DNA from: Chlamydiales bacterium
Lineage (GTDB): Bacteria > Chlamydiota > Chlamydiia > Chlamydiales > JAAKFR01
Reading direction: 5' to 3'
Length of the DNA stretch: 64,000 nucleotides
NCBI GenBank assembly: GCA_024233495.1
Contig: JACKPM010000002.1
Coordinates: forward strand, 62,001 to 126,000
Positions 16,299-24,381 of the stretch are shown here, piece by piece (positions within the stretch are counted from its first letter, which is position 1; each line of letters begins with the position of its first letter). The position numbers and the translations under genes were made by a program. The notes under the pieces were generated by a model. It saw only the letters and a list, made by a program, of their open reading frames with translations. It made no database searches and was not told where the DNA came from.

Positions 16299-17483
16299 TT
16301 ACTCGATGATCTTAGAGATGGTTCCCGCACCGATTGTACGTCCACCTTCACGGATCGCAAAACGCATACCCTCTTCCATCGCAACTGGAGCAATGAGTTC
16401 AGCTGTTAGCTCAACGTTATCTCCAGGCATGACCATTTCTGTTCCTTCTGGAAGCGTTACAGTTCCTGTTACGTCCGTAGTACGGAAGTAGAACTGAGGA
16501 CGGTATCCAGTAAAGAAGGGCTTGTGACGGCCACCCTCATCTTTTGTCAAGATGTAGACAGTTCCTTTGAACTTCTTGTGTGGGGTTACGCTACCAGGAG
16601 CACAAAGCACTTGACCACGCTCAATTCCCTTCTTGTCAATACCACGGAGGAGGATACCAACGTTCTCACCTGCACGCGCTTCATCAAGAATCTTGTTGAA
16701 CATTTCTAGACCAGTAGCCACTGTCTCTCTTGTGTCTTTCAAGCCAACCATTTGAAGCTTGTCGTTTAACTTCACAACACCACGCTCAACACGTCCTGTT
16801 GCAACAGTTCCACGTCCTTCAATTGAGAAGACGTCCTCAATCGGCATCAAGAATGGCTTGTCAACATCACGCTGAGGAGTTGGGATGTGTTTATCAACAG
16901 CAGCCATTAGCTCTTTAATAGACTCAACGTACTTCGCATCACCTTCTAGAGCTTTAAGAGCTGACCCTTTAACAATAGGAGTATCTTTGTAGCCTTTCTC
17001 CTCGAGAAGCTCTGTCAATTCCATCTCTACAAGCTCGATCAACTCTTGATCGCTCTCGCCGATCATATCGACTTTGTTGAGAAATACAACGATTGAAGGA
17101 ACGCCCACTTGGTGAGCCAAAAGGATGTGCTCTTTTGTTTGAGGCATCGCACCATCTGTAGCCGCAACCACGAGGATCGCGCCGTCCATTTGCGCAGCAC
17201 CCGTGATCATGTTCTTCACGTAGTCGGCGTGTCCTGGGCAGTCAACGTGTGCGTAGTGACGGTCTGCAGTTTCGTACTCAACATGGCTAGAGTTAATGGT
17301 AATCCCGCGTGCTTTCTCTTCAGGAGTGTTGTCGATTGAGTTGTAGTCGCGAAACTTACTTCCACCAGCTTCGGCAAGCACTTTCGTAATCGCAGCGGTC
17401 AGCGTCGTCTTACCATGGTCAACGTGACCAATGGTTCCGATATTCACGTGTGGCTTGTTTCTTTGAAATGTATCTTTAGCCAT
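16299..17483 (-). CDS. tuf: Elongation factor Tu
   Basis: 394 aa. GTPase motifs: G1 GHVDHGKT (19-26), switch I ARGITINSSHVEYET, G3 DCPGHADY, G4 NKVD, G5 SALKAL. Domains 2 and 3 are complete (GTVATGRVERG, GTVTLPEGTEMVMPGDN, FAIREGGRTIGAGTI). It delivers aminoacyl-tRNA to the ribosome. It lies between tRNA-Thr and tRNA-Trp. This is the only copy in the window. Confidence 0.99.
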   Translation of the reverse strand: MAKDTFQRNKPHVNIGTIGHVDHGKTTLTAAITKVLAEAGGSKFRDYNSIDNTPEEKARGITINSSHVEYETADRHYAHVDCPGHADYVKNMITGAAQMDGAILVVAATDGAMPQTKEHILLAHQVGVPSIVVFLNKVDMIGESDQELIELVEMELTELLEEKGYKDTPIVKGSALKALEGDAKYVESIKELMAAVDKHIPTPQRDVDKPFLMPIEDVFSIEGRGTVATGRVERGVVKLNDKLQMVGLKDTRETVATGLEMFNKILDEARAGENVGILLRGIDKKGIERGQVLCAPGSVTPHKKFKGTVYILTKDEGGRHKPFFTGYRPQFYFRTTDVTGTVTLPEGTEMVMPGDNVELTAELIAPVAMEEGMRFAIREGGRTIGAGTISKIIE

Positions 17484-17532
17484 TTCCTTAATTCCTCTTT
17501 TGTTATCTAAGTTCTTTTAAATTCTCTCTTTC

Positions 17533-17604
17533 TGCCCAGAATAGGAATTGAACCTACGACCGCTTGCTTACCATGCAAGTGCTCTACCCCTGAGCTATCT
17601 GGGC
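17533..17604 (-). tRNA. trnT: tRNA-Thr (GGT)
   Basis: 72-nt cloverleaf on the minus strand: acceptor GCCCAGA/TCTGGGC, D arm GCTCAGGGGTAGAGC, anticodon arm CTTGC-ATGGTAA-GCAAG with anticodon GGT, T arm GTAGG-TTCAATT-CCTAT, discriminator A. It is upstream of tuf in the same orientation. Confidence 0.95.
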
Positions 17605-17651
17605 TCAGATGACAGCAAAGCTTAAATGAGATTTCCAAAAAAAATCAACCC

Positions 17652-17873
17652 CTATCTGTTCCGACGGTATACAATGCGCGCTTTGGAGAGATCGTAGGGA
17701 GACATCTCAACGGTGACTTTGTCTCCTTTCAATACTCGAATATTGCGCATTCTCATCTTCCCACATAGGTGGGCAATCACTTCTCGCCCATTCTCCAGAA
17801 TCACTCTGAAGTGCATATTGGGCAGGAGCTCTTCCACCTCCCCCTCGATTTTGATGGAATCTTCCTTAGGCAT
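17652..17873 (-). CDS. infA: Translation initiation factor IF-1
   Basis: 73 aa from the ATG at 17873, which has GAGGAA 5 nt upstream; the longer frame from 17936 is not conserved. A single OB-fold: KIEGEVEELLPNMHFRVILE, GREVIAHLCGKMRMRNIRVL, DKVTVEMSPYDLSKARIVYR. IF-1 blocks the ribosomal A site during initiation. It heads the tRNA-Thr/tuf cluster. Confidence 0.97.
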   Translation of the reverse strand: MPKEDSIKIEGEVEELLPNMHFRVILENGREVIAHLCGKMRMRNIRVLKGDKVTVEMSPYDLSKARIVYRRNR

Positions 17874-17956
17874 TATTCCTCTAAAAAACTTTTTTACGAA
17901 TGAGGAATTAAACACCACACCCCCTTTTGAGGTCAACAGAAATATGGCAAATAGTG

Positions 17957-17962
17957 TATAAT
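17957..17962 (+). promoter_or_regulatory. Possible -10 box for the 17972 gene
   Basis: Consensus TATAAT, with TG one base upstream of it, ends 9 bp before the ATG at 17972. No good -35 is visible at 17 bp. If used, the transcript would be nearly leaderless, so the real promoter may lie elsewhere. Confidence 0.3.
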
Positions 17963-17971
17963 GCTTCTAAT

Positions 17972-18883
17972 ATGGGTAGAGTTTTAGGCTGCATTCACTA
18001 TTCCGACCGCCCCCCTTACCACAACGTTGATGAGAGAGGGAGGATATTTAGATTCTGTGTTGAAAATGCACCATTCGAGTACGTTCATGAGTCAAGAAAT
18101 AAAAAATTTCATTACTATGAAGAATCCCGCCTGCCCCCTCCCAACAGTCACATCGAAGGACGCCCTCCAAGGTGGGCTAAGGTGATCGAATTCGGCACTC
18201 TCGCAACCAAGCACTACGCGAAGACGTGTTGGAAAAAGGTTGTGATCCTTGCTGGCTACATCGCAGACTTTATCAAGGCCAACTGGACGACCCTGCTCAC
18301 GTACGCCTTTGCTTGGGGCGTGATCTTAGGCTGTATTGGCTTGATGCATGGATTCCGCTCTACCTCAGCTCCTTTTTCAGTTGGAATGGGAGCCGGCGTT
18401 GGCCTAGGTGCCCTTATCGCCCTCATTTGCGTGAAAATTTTTAAATCAAGCAACTCTATGGGTGGGCGCCTCAATGGACGGATCAGCACTCACTTAGACT
18501 TCACAACAAAACAAATCTTCCTTACAGTCTTTGTAGCTGTCTACCTTGTAGCAGCATCGCGTTTCCCTCATGGCGTAGGAGCACTGACAGGCATAATTGT
18601 GGGCGACCACATTATGACCACATTCCTCCATGGGGGGAAGTTGATTAAAGCTGTAAGAGGTTGGGAAGAGAGAATTCAAGGAGCAGAAGATGTTGGAAAT
18701 GAGACTCAGCGACAAATTACAGAGCTCCAAAAAGAGCGACAAGAAGAAATTGCACTGCTGCGAAGAGAGCATGCAGCGCGACTTGCCCATTTGGAAACAG
18801 CTATCAGGCGGCTCGAAAGAGGACATGTACCAGAAAATCATCTGCCTAGGTCGCACTCTACTTCCGATCTCCTCTCAAGCTAA
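17972..18883 (+). CDS. Hypothetical multi-pass membrane protein with C-terminal coiled coil
   Basis: 303 aa from MGRVLGCIHYSDRPP. A soluble N-terminal part (about 1-95) is followed by hydrophobic segments around LLTYAFAWGVILGCIGLM, GMGAGVGLGALIALICV, IFLTVFVAVYLVAAS and the Gly-rich GVGALTGIIVGD. It ends in a charged heptad-rich helix (QITELQKERQEEIALLRREH) and a Ser/His-rich tail. No family recognised; the architecture (paired membrane helices plus coiled coil) recalls chlamydial inclusion-membrane proteins but proves nothing. Its 3' end overlaps sufE by 59 bp. Confidence 0.7.
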   Translation: MGRVLGCIHYSDRPPYHNVDERGRIFRFCVENAPFEYVHESRNKKFHYYEESRLPPPNSHIEGRPPRWAKVIEFGTLATKHYAKTCWKKVVILAGYIADFIKANWTTLLTYAFAWGVILGCIGLMHGFRSTSAPFSVGMGAGVGLGALIALICVKIFKSSNSMGGRLNGRISTHLDFTTKQIFLTVFVAVYLVAASRFPHGVGALTGIIVGDHIMTTFLHGGKLIKAVRGWEERIQGAEDVGNETQRQITELQKERQEEIALLRREHAARLAHLETAIRRLERGHVPENHLPRSHSTSDLLSS

Positions 18884-19184
18884 AACAGAAGAAAATCGGG
18901 TGACCGGCTGTCAAAGCCTTCTCTATCTTCACAGCGAACTCAAAGATGGTAAGATATTTTTTTATGCTGACAGCGACGCCCTCATTTCAAAAGGACTCGC
19001 AGCGTTGCTCATCGACTTCTACAATGGCAGCACCCCAGAAGAGGTTCTCAAAGTACCACCAGACTTCATCGAAGAGCTTGATCTCCCCTCAGCGCTCTCA
19101 CCAAGCCGCGTCAACGGATTAGCAAGCCTCTATCTTAAGATGAAGCAGCAAGCGCTGGCGCATCTTGTCGCCCATTCAACTTAA
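18825..19184 (+). CDS. sufE: SufE-like Fe-S cluster assembly sulfur acceptor
   Basis: 119 aa from the ATG at 18825 (MYQKIICLGRTLLPIS), with GAAAGAGG upstream. It carries the SufE signature TEENRVTGCQS, with the sulfur-accepting Cys, then GKIFFYADSDALISKGLAALL, the DLPSALSPSRVNGLASLY block and the final helix. SufE takes persulfide from the cysteine desulfurase SufS and passes it to the SufBCD scaffold. The usual N-terminal 15-20 residues before the LGR block are absent, or start inside the upstream overlap. Overlapping genes suggest translational coupling. It converges on the Hsp70 gene. Confidence 0.88.
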   Translation: MYQKIICLGRTLLPISSQAKTEENRVTGCQSLLYLHSELKDGKIFFYADSDALISKGLAALLIDFYNGSTPEEVLKVPPDFIEELDLPSALSPSRVNGLASLYLKMKQQALAHLVAHST

Positions 19185-19200
19185 AACCTGAGTTTTGGGT

Positions 19201-20805
19201 TTAAAAAGCAGCAGAAGCTACTATTGCTTCTGGTCGCGCATTAAACTCGAGATTCCAGTGTCGCCCATCGTCAGCTTCACACCACAGCTCCAACATGCCC
19301 AGCTCAGTCAGCTTCGCCTTCAGCTTCACAATAGCCAGCCCCTCGCCGGCCATCTCAGCTTCAATCGGCGGCAACTCTTGCGCCTCTTCTTCTCCCGCAA
19401 AAAAGCGGAAAAGCGCAGGCTCACCCAAAACGAGCGAAAACTCCTCATCTAGCGTCGTTTCACTTCCCTCTTCGAGCCCTTTTGGCGCGATGCAGTGCAT
19501 CTGAAGGGGTGGTTTCACTCCTGGAATCGCGGGCATCGCACCCTCCACACCAATCCAAAATGAGCGGCATGATGGCGCCTTTACACGAATCCCCTCACCA
19601 GCTCCATAGTAGGTTGCACCCAAACTCACCGCAAAATCAAAGTCGGGATCAGGCAAGAGTCGCACCTCCTCCCCTTTCCAATCAGAGAGAACTTGATGCA
19701 ACCGCTCTTGAAAAGGACGCGCCTTCAACGTGCCGCCATTGAACAGCACGGCAGAGGGCAGTGTATGTTTTTGCAAAAAGCTCGCTAGCTGCGCGGTGAT
19801 GCGCGGATCGCGCACAAAGGGCAAACCGAGCGCACTCAATGCCGCCTTCCGCTCACTTTGCACAGCTGTTTCAAGAGGAACATGGGGGAAAAATCCATCT
19901 ACCAACAACTTTTGCACCTCTTCTTGCGTCAAGGGCGTCTTTGTCGTGTTGCCAATGAGTGCACTCCCCTGCCCCAAAACTGTGACAGAAGTCTCTTTCA
20001 TGCCGCTAAGGAGCTCCTCTTTCGCTGTGCGGCAGCTGTGCACAAGCGCATTCATCGGCAGCTCCTTGCCCGCCTTTTGCTGCACAAAGTAGGCAAGCGC
20101 GAGATCGAGGTTGTCTCCGCCGAGCAATAAATGCTCTCCTACTGCTTCTCTCCGCAAAATGAGATTCCCTTCCTCTTCTTCCACCTTGATCAAGGTGAAG
20201 TCAGTAGTGCCCCCTCCAATGTCGACTACAAGAACTGTCTCACCCACATGAATCAAGTTACGCCAATTCTCTCTTTGCTTCCATAGCCATGCATAAAAAG
20301 CTGCAAGCGGCTCCTCGAGCAAAATAATCGAAGGATAGCCTGCCATTTTCGCCGCCTCTTGCACAAAAGCGCGCGCATCAGGATCAAACGAAGCAGGAAC
20401 TGTGATCAATACTGTCTGCTCTTTAAGGGGGGGCATCTGCCGCTCCCACTCACTCTTCAAATGACTTAGAAATAGAGAGATTGCCTCTACAGGACTCACC
20501 TTTTCATCGTGCTCAAGGGGTAAAAAAGCACTGCGTCTATCGACGCCACTATGACTCAGCCATGACTTTGCACTTGAGACAACGCGGTCAGGCAACTCTT
20601 CGCCCCGCACCTTTGCAAACTGCCCAACGCACAGCTCTTCACCAGGAGGAAATAAGACGAAAGAGGGAAGGTTGAACTGCTCTCCCTCCATGCCTTGATC
20701 GACGCGCTGCTTGATCGAGAGTTGGCGCAACACCTCCTCCCCTACTTTTTGATATGCCAAGGTTGAATTTGTGGTTCCAAGGTCAATGCCAACGCAGTAG
20801 GTCAT
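19201..20805 (-). CDS. Hsp70-family ATPase (DnaK-like, partner of DUF2760 protein)
   Basis: 534 aa. ATPase domain motifs: VGIDLGTTNSTLAYQ (phosphate 1), VLITVPASFDPDARAF, LLEEPLAAFYAWLW (connect), VVDIGGGTTDFTLIKV (phosphate 2), AVLFNGGTLKA (adenosine). The C-terminal part (about 400-534) is a short beta-rich substrate-like domain without a helical lid. It is smaller than DnaK (about 640 aa) and is not the general chaperone. Its start overlaps the DUF2760 gene by 4 bp. Hsp70 plus DUF2760 is a recurrent bacterial pairing of unknown role; in other genomes a second Hsp70 often joins them. Confidence 0.88.
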   Translation of the reverse strand: MTYCVGIDLGTTNSTLAYQKVGEEVLRQLSIKQRVDQGMEGEQFNLPSFVLFPPGEELCVGQFAKVRGEELPDRVVSSAKSWLSHSGVDRRSAFLPLEHDEKVSPVEAISLFLSHLKSEWERQMPPLKEQTVLITVPASFDPDARAFVQEAAKMAGYPSIILLEEPLAAFYAWLWKQRENWRNLIHVGETVLVVDIGGGTTDFTLIKVEEEEGNLILRREAVGEHLLLGGDNLDLALAYFVQQKAGKELPMNALVHSCRTAKEELLSGMKETSVTVLGQGSALIGNTTKTPLTQEEVQKLLVDGFFPHVPLETAVQSERKAALSALGLPFVRDPRITAQLASFLQKHTLPSAVLFNGGTLKARPFQERLHQVLSDWKGEEVRLLPDPDFDFAVSLGATYYGAGEGIRVKAPSCRSFWIGVEGAMPAIPGVKPPLQMHCIAPKGLEEGSETTLDEEFSLVLGEPALFRFFAGEEEAQELPPIEAEMAGEGLAIVKLKAKLTELGMLELWCEADDGRHWNLEFNARPEAIVASAAF

Positions 20806-21206
20806 TGGATCTCCACCTCAGCAGGACACACAACAGAGTCTCCACATTCCAAATCCAAACGCTCAGCTTTCCACCCTTTGTGGCGCAAAACACCCGTATA
20901 GGGAGGCTTCCCTTTCACCTTTCCCACAACTTTTACATGCCCTGCATCATAGCCGTCAGGAACCGTCACCTGCGCTCCCTCCTCTTCGGGAAAAAGAGGG
21001 CGCAAACGCACACACTCTTCTAAACTTTTGCGCGTCTCTTCATGAATTTTGCGCACAGCAGCGCCCACCTCGGCGTCTGAAAACGCAGAAATATCTTGCT
21101 TCAAAAAATCGACAAGGCGTCCCTGCTTTTGCAGCAAATAGAGCAAACGCAAGTGAGAACGATCCTCTCTTTTTTTCTTCCCAAAAAGACGGCTGAAAAA
21201 GCCCAT
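20802..21206 (-). CDS. DUF2760-family protein
   Basis: 134 aa from MGFFSRLFGKKKRED (ATG at 21206); the longer frame to 21281 lies in the transporter gene. Sequence LLYLLQKQGRLVDFLKQDIS, AVRKIHEETRKSLEE, and the C-terminal YTGVLRHKGWKAERLDLE match what I know of DUF2760. The start ATG overlaps the tyrP stop by 1 bp (TAATG) and its stop overlaps the Hsp70 start, so three genes are probably cotranscribed and coupled. The function is unknown; the pairing suggests a client or cofactor of the Hsp70. Confidence 0.8.
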   Translation of the reverse strand: MGFFSRLFGKKKREDRSHLRLLYLLQKQGRLVDFLKQDISAFSDAEVGAAVRKIHEETRKSLEECVRLRPLFPEEEGAQVTVPDGYDAGHVKVVGKVKGKPPYTGVLRHKGWKAERLDLECGDSVVCPAEVEIQ

Positions 21207-22417
21207 TACGACCCTCCTAACGATTTCACAACACCCAACATGCCAAGTATCTCTAACAAAAATACGCAGATAGCATAACACATTGCAATGAAAATTAAAG
21301 ACTTTCCTCCCGGAATGCGGTATTCAGACTCCAACTTCATCTTGTACCGCCCAATCCAGAGCATGAGCGCTGGAAAGAGCGCATTCAAAATCGAGTCGCC
21401 AATCCCCCCTGTTGAATCGAGTGCCCGCAAAAAGACCCTCTTCACGGTGAGAGCAAAAAAGAGCGTGGGCACAATGATCATTACCCCAAGCAAAACGGCA
21501 CCCCACCGCACTTTTGGAATTTTAAGGCCATCTGCCAAAAAGTCGAAGAGCCCCATCCCAATCCCCAAAAAGCTCGTCACCATTGCAAAAAAGGCAAAAG
21601 CATCTGCTATCAAGCCAAGAAGTGGCCTCCCTGTCCCACTCCCAAAAAACTTGGTCGCTGGCTTTCCTTCGATCAAACTCGTTTCAAGCCCATTATTCCA
21701 ATGAAGAGCTCCCAAAACCACTGCTTGCCAAATTAAATAAATAGCTAAAGCCGAAAGAGTTCCATAAATTATTGAGCGACGCAACATCTTCCCGTCTTGC
21801 TTCAAATAGATGGTCAAACTAGGCAAAATCGTATGAAAGCTAAAAATTGAAAGGAGAAGGGGCATAGCAACAAAAGAGCCCTTCCACTCTCTTCGAAGCC
21901 AATTATGGACATCAATCGACTTGAGGCTTGTTAAAACGAGAAGGAGGTAACTTACAATCAGCCCCACAACGAGAAGCGTATTCACTCGCCCAATCACAAT
22001 GTTGCCCAAGTAGACCACAAAGCTTGCCAGAAGCACAAAAACAACACTCGCCCACACATCGGAAATAGGGAAAAATTGCCGCAGAAAGGCTCCACAGAGT
22101 TCACTTGTTCCTGAAGTGTAGGCCACAAGAGAGGCATAGCAAATGAAAAGGTAAAGGAGCCAGGCGACACTCTTTCCCCAAAAGCCAAGAAAGCGCGACG
22201 TCATGGCGATCACGTGCTCACCCGGCTTCATCCATAAGTTCACCTCACTCAAATAGAGGGCAACAAGCGTCATGAATGCCCATCCTACTAGCATAAGAAA
22301 GACAGAGGGAATGAAACCCGCCTCACCAGTCGCGACAGGGAAGGCGAGCATGCCGCCTCCAATGCTAGTCCCTGCAACTAGAAAGGTAGCGCCTAAAACT
22401 GTTCCTTTTTTTTCCAT
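21206..22417 (-). CDS. tyrP: Aromatic amino acid transporter (TyrP/Mtr type, HAAAP family)
   Basis: 403 aa from MEKKGTVLGATFLVAG (ATG 22417, GAG upstream); the frame from 22504 extends into the peptidase gene. About 11 membrane helices. The first contains the family motif GTSIGGGMLAFPVATGEAG; helix 3 has the LYLFICYASLVAYTSG stretch. It is the hydroxy/aromatic amino acid permease type that chlamydiae use for tyrosine or tryptophan uptake. Substrate cannot be told from sequence. The C-terminus is complete. Lies 22 bp downstream of the M24 peptidase gene. Confidence 0.88.
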   Translation of the reverse strand: MEKKGTVLGATFLVAGTSIGGGMLAFPVATGEAGFIPSVFLMLVGWAFMTLVALYLSEVNLWMKPGEHVIAMTSRFLGFWGKSVAWLLYLFICYASLVAYTSGTSELCGAFLRQFFPISDVWASVVFVLLASFVVYLGNIVIGRVNTLLVVGLIVSYLLLVLTSLKSIDVHNWLRREWKGSFVAMPLLLSIFSFHTILPSLTIYLKQDGKMLRRSIIYGTLSALAIYLIWQAVVLGALHWNNGLETSLIEGKPATKFFGSGTGRPLLGLIADAFAFFAMVTSFLGIGMGLFDFLADGLKIPKVRWGAVLLGVMIIVPTLFFALTVKRVFLRALDSTGGIGDSILNALFPALMLWIGRYKMKLESEYRIPGGKSLIFIAMCYAICVFLLEILGMLGVVKSLGGS

Positions 22418-22439
22418 GGTGAGAGGAATATAGCACGTC

Positions 22440-23606
22440 TTATAACAAGCACAAAATACTTTCTTGGGTGCCCCCTGTGATTTGGGGTGTGCCATCTGGG
22501 CCAATCAAGACATCGTGCTCAAGACGCACCCCAAATTCGCCAGGCAAATAGATCCCTGGCTCAATCGAAAAACAGGTGTTAGGCAAAATCTTCCTTTGAT
22601 CACACGTCTCCAAATTGTCGAGGTGCGCTCCCGAACCGTGCACCTCGATGTCAATGTTGTGTCCTGTGCGATGAGTGAAGTATTCACTATACCCCATTTC
22701 CTTAATATAGCCGCGACAGACGTCATCCACCTCAAAGCCGCGCGCCCCTTTGTTTTCTAAAATAAATGCGTACGCTCTTTTTTGCGCCTCCCGCACTACT
22801 TCAAACACCTCTAGCTGCTTTGGCGTTGGCTCAGGGGCAGCTACACCTACACGAGTGATGTCAGCATAAACAGCGAAGGGGTGGTCCTTCTTACACCACA
22901 AATCAATCAAAATAAAGTCGCCTTGTGTAATCTCAGCTGTCACCTTTTTCCGCGCCATGTAGTGAGGAAGAGCACTATGCCCATTCACTGAGCAGGTAGG
23001 TCCATCATCTGCAATGCAGCCGTGCGCCGCAAACTCACTTAAAATGAATTTTTGCACCTCATACTCGGTGATTCGCTTCCCTGTTCGCACACGACCAGCA
23101 ATGAGCTCCCACGCATTAGCCACTGCTCGCTCTAGGACTTCAGCAGCATCGAGATGAGAGGCTTTTTGCCGCTCATCAAGGACGCTTGTAAAATGCTGCA
23201 AAAGGTCAGCCGATGTACACACCTCAACTCCCGCCTCCCTCACCATATCCAGCGTACCCCCATCCACATTGGAAACATAAGGATTTGCTCCATCTGGACT
23301 GTACTCCATCGCCACCTTTTTTACTCCCCGCAACACCTTCGAGAGCGCTCCTTTAAGCTCCTCCCATGAGAGATAAATCTCGCGCTTTCCCGGCAAATAC
23401 TCGAGGTTCTCCCCCTCAATCCTGTGCACAATCGCGCAAGGCTCTCCCTGAGCGGGAATCCAATAAAAGAGGCGCCGTGTGATCACTAAATGAGCGGGAA
23501 TTGAGAGAAGCTGCCGCACAAAGCGGTTCGAGCCGTGGTGGTCAAAAAGCAGCCATCCATCTACCCCCTGCTCGCAGAGGCGCTCTTGAATAAGGGAAAT
23601 CTCCAT
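22440..23606 (-). CDS. M24-family metallopeptidase (Xaa-Pro aminopeptidase-like)
   Basis: 388 aa. The N-terminal creatinase-like domain (about 1-135) has HGSNRFVRQLL and LSIPAHLVITRRLFYWIP. The C-terminal pita-bread domain carries the metal ligands: Asp in ILIDLWCK, Asp in VYADITRVG, His in THRTGHNIDIE, Glu in FSIEPGIYLPG and Glu in VRLEHDVLI. Such enzymes remove N-terminal residues preceding proline. The set of five ligands is complete, so it should be active. It is upstream of tyrP on the same strand, so peptide turnover and amino acid uptake may be coexpressed. Confidence 0.9.
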   Translation of the reverse strand: MEISLIQERLCEQGVDGWLLFDHHGSNRFVRQLLSIPAHLVITRRLFYWIPAQGEPCAIVHRIEGENLEYLPGKREIYLSWEELKGALSKVLRGVKKVAMEYSPDGANPYVSNVDGGTLDMVREAGVEVCTSADLLQHFTSVLDERQKASHLDAAEVLERAVANAWELIAGRVRTGKRITEYEVQKFILSEFAAHGCIADDGPTCSVNGHSALPHYMARKKVTAEITQGDFILIDLWCKKDHPFAVYADITRVGVAAPEPTPKQLEVFEVVREAQKRAYAFILENKGARGFEVDDVCRGYIKEMGYSEYFTHRTGHNIDIEVHGSGAHLDNLETCDQRKILPNTCFSIEPGIYLPGEFGVRLEHDVLIGPDGTPQITGGTQESILCLL

Positions 23607-23841
23607 AGCCCCAATATGAAGACTCCTCTCTTAAATTTCAAAAATTGTCTCAAATATCATACTGATAAGAGCTTGCAATAGAATATTTACATGAGAGCAA
23701 AAGGATATGCAGTTTTGAAAGGGTTGTCGATCTTCATAGGCGTAAGCCTTGTTGTGCTGAACAGCCGCTATATTGCGATTCCGATTGGTTTGACGGGAGT
23801 GGCCCTGGTGGCTCTCCCCACAATTTTGAGCAGTCGTAAAG

Positions 23842-24175
23842 TTAGATGGTGTCGTCAAATTTTCTCATTTGTGAGGCGAGAGATTTTCTAGATGGTGTCG
23901 TCAAATTTTCTCCTTTGTGAGGCGAGAGATTTTCTAGGCAAAATGCGCCTTCGAAAGCGAAGGGAGTAGCCAAAGCGCTACTTCCGAGGTTGCGAAGGCG
24001 CATTTTGGCAGAAAAGATCCGGCTGACAAAGGAGAAAATTTGACGACACCATCTAGGCAAAATGCGCAATCGAAAGCGAAGGGAGTAGCCAAAGCGCTAC
24101 TTCCGAGATTGCGAGGGCGCATTTTGGCAGAAAAGATCCGGCTGACAAAGGAGAAAATTTGACGACACCATCTAG
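23842..24175. repeat. MITE family A, outer copy interrupted by a second copy
   Basis: The left part (23842-23887, ending GAGATTTT) and the right part (from GCAAAATGCGCAATCG at 24057 to CTAG at 24175) make one family-A element split exactly at its internal CTAG. The inner copy fills the gap. Outer ends are TTAG and CTAG, again framing TA. It splits the small membrane gene. Confidence 0.88.
23888..24056. repeat. MITE family A, inner (nested) copy
   Basis: A complete 169-bp element from CTAG to CTAG, inserted into the internal CTAG of another copy. It differs from the others by paired changes in the inner arms: GCGCCTTCG on the left and CGAAGGCGC on the right, where other copies read GCGCAATCG and CGAGGGCGC. 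It is therefore the most symmetrical copy. Confidence 0.9.
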
Positions 24176-24381
24176 AAAAAAAGAAAAGAAAACGGTGAAA
24201 CTGTACAGGCCTAAAAAGTCGAAGGAAGACTCATCAATGAACAAATACGCCTGTTTTTTGATAGTGAGTTTTTCCTAAACCGAGATGTGATTCAAAACCA
24301 CTGCCTTATCCTCAAAATCATTGAAGAGGTTGAGTCAACTATCTTGACTGAAATTTAATAAATCCGCATCATGGCACCCTT

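Larger units (their letters stand above)
23691..24358 (+). pseudogene. Small two-helix membrane protein gene split by nested MITE A copies
   Basis: The ATG at 23691 starts MRAKGYAVLKGLSIFIGVSL, two hydrophobic helices, then SSRKV, where the MITE block begins at TA (23843-23844). Removing the insert and one TA joins the frame exactly: SRKV-RKKEKKTVKLYRPKKSKED, a natural-looking basic tail. That frame stops at 24276-24278 (85 aa). A better-looking continuation sits one frame over (GRLINEQIRLFFDSEFFLN, ending VESTILTEI-stop at 24356), so a second 1-base frameshift is likely. As it stands the ORF stops inside the MITE. Original function unknown. Confidence 0.65.

Noticed and set aside
23842..24175. 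Closely spaced repeats that could suggest a CRISPR array
   Set aside because: The units are two palindromic 169-bp elements, one inside the other, with no unique spacers and no cas genes.
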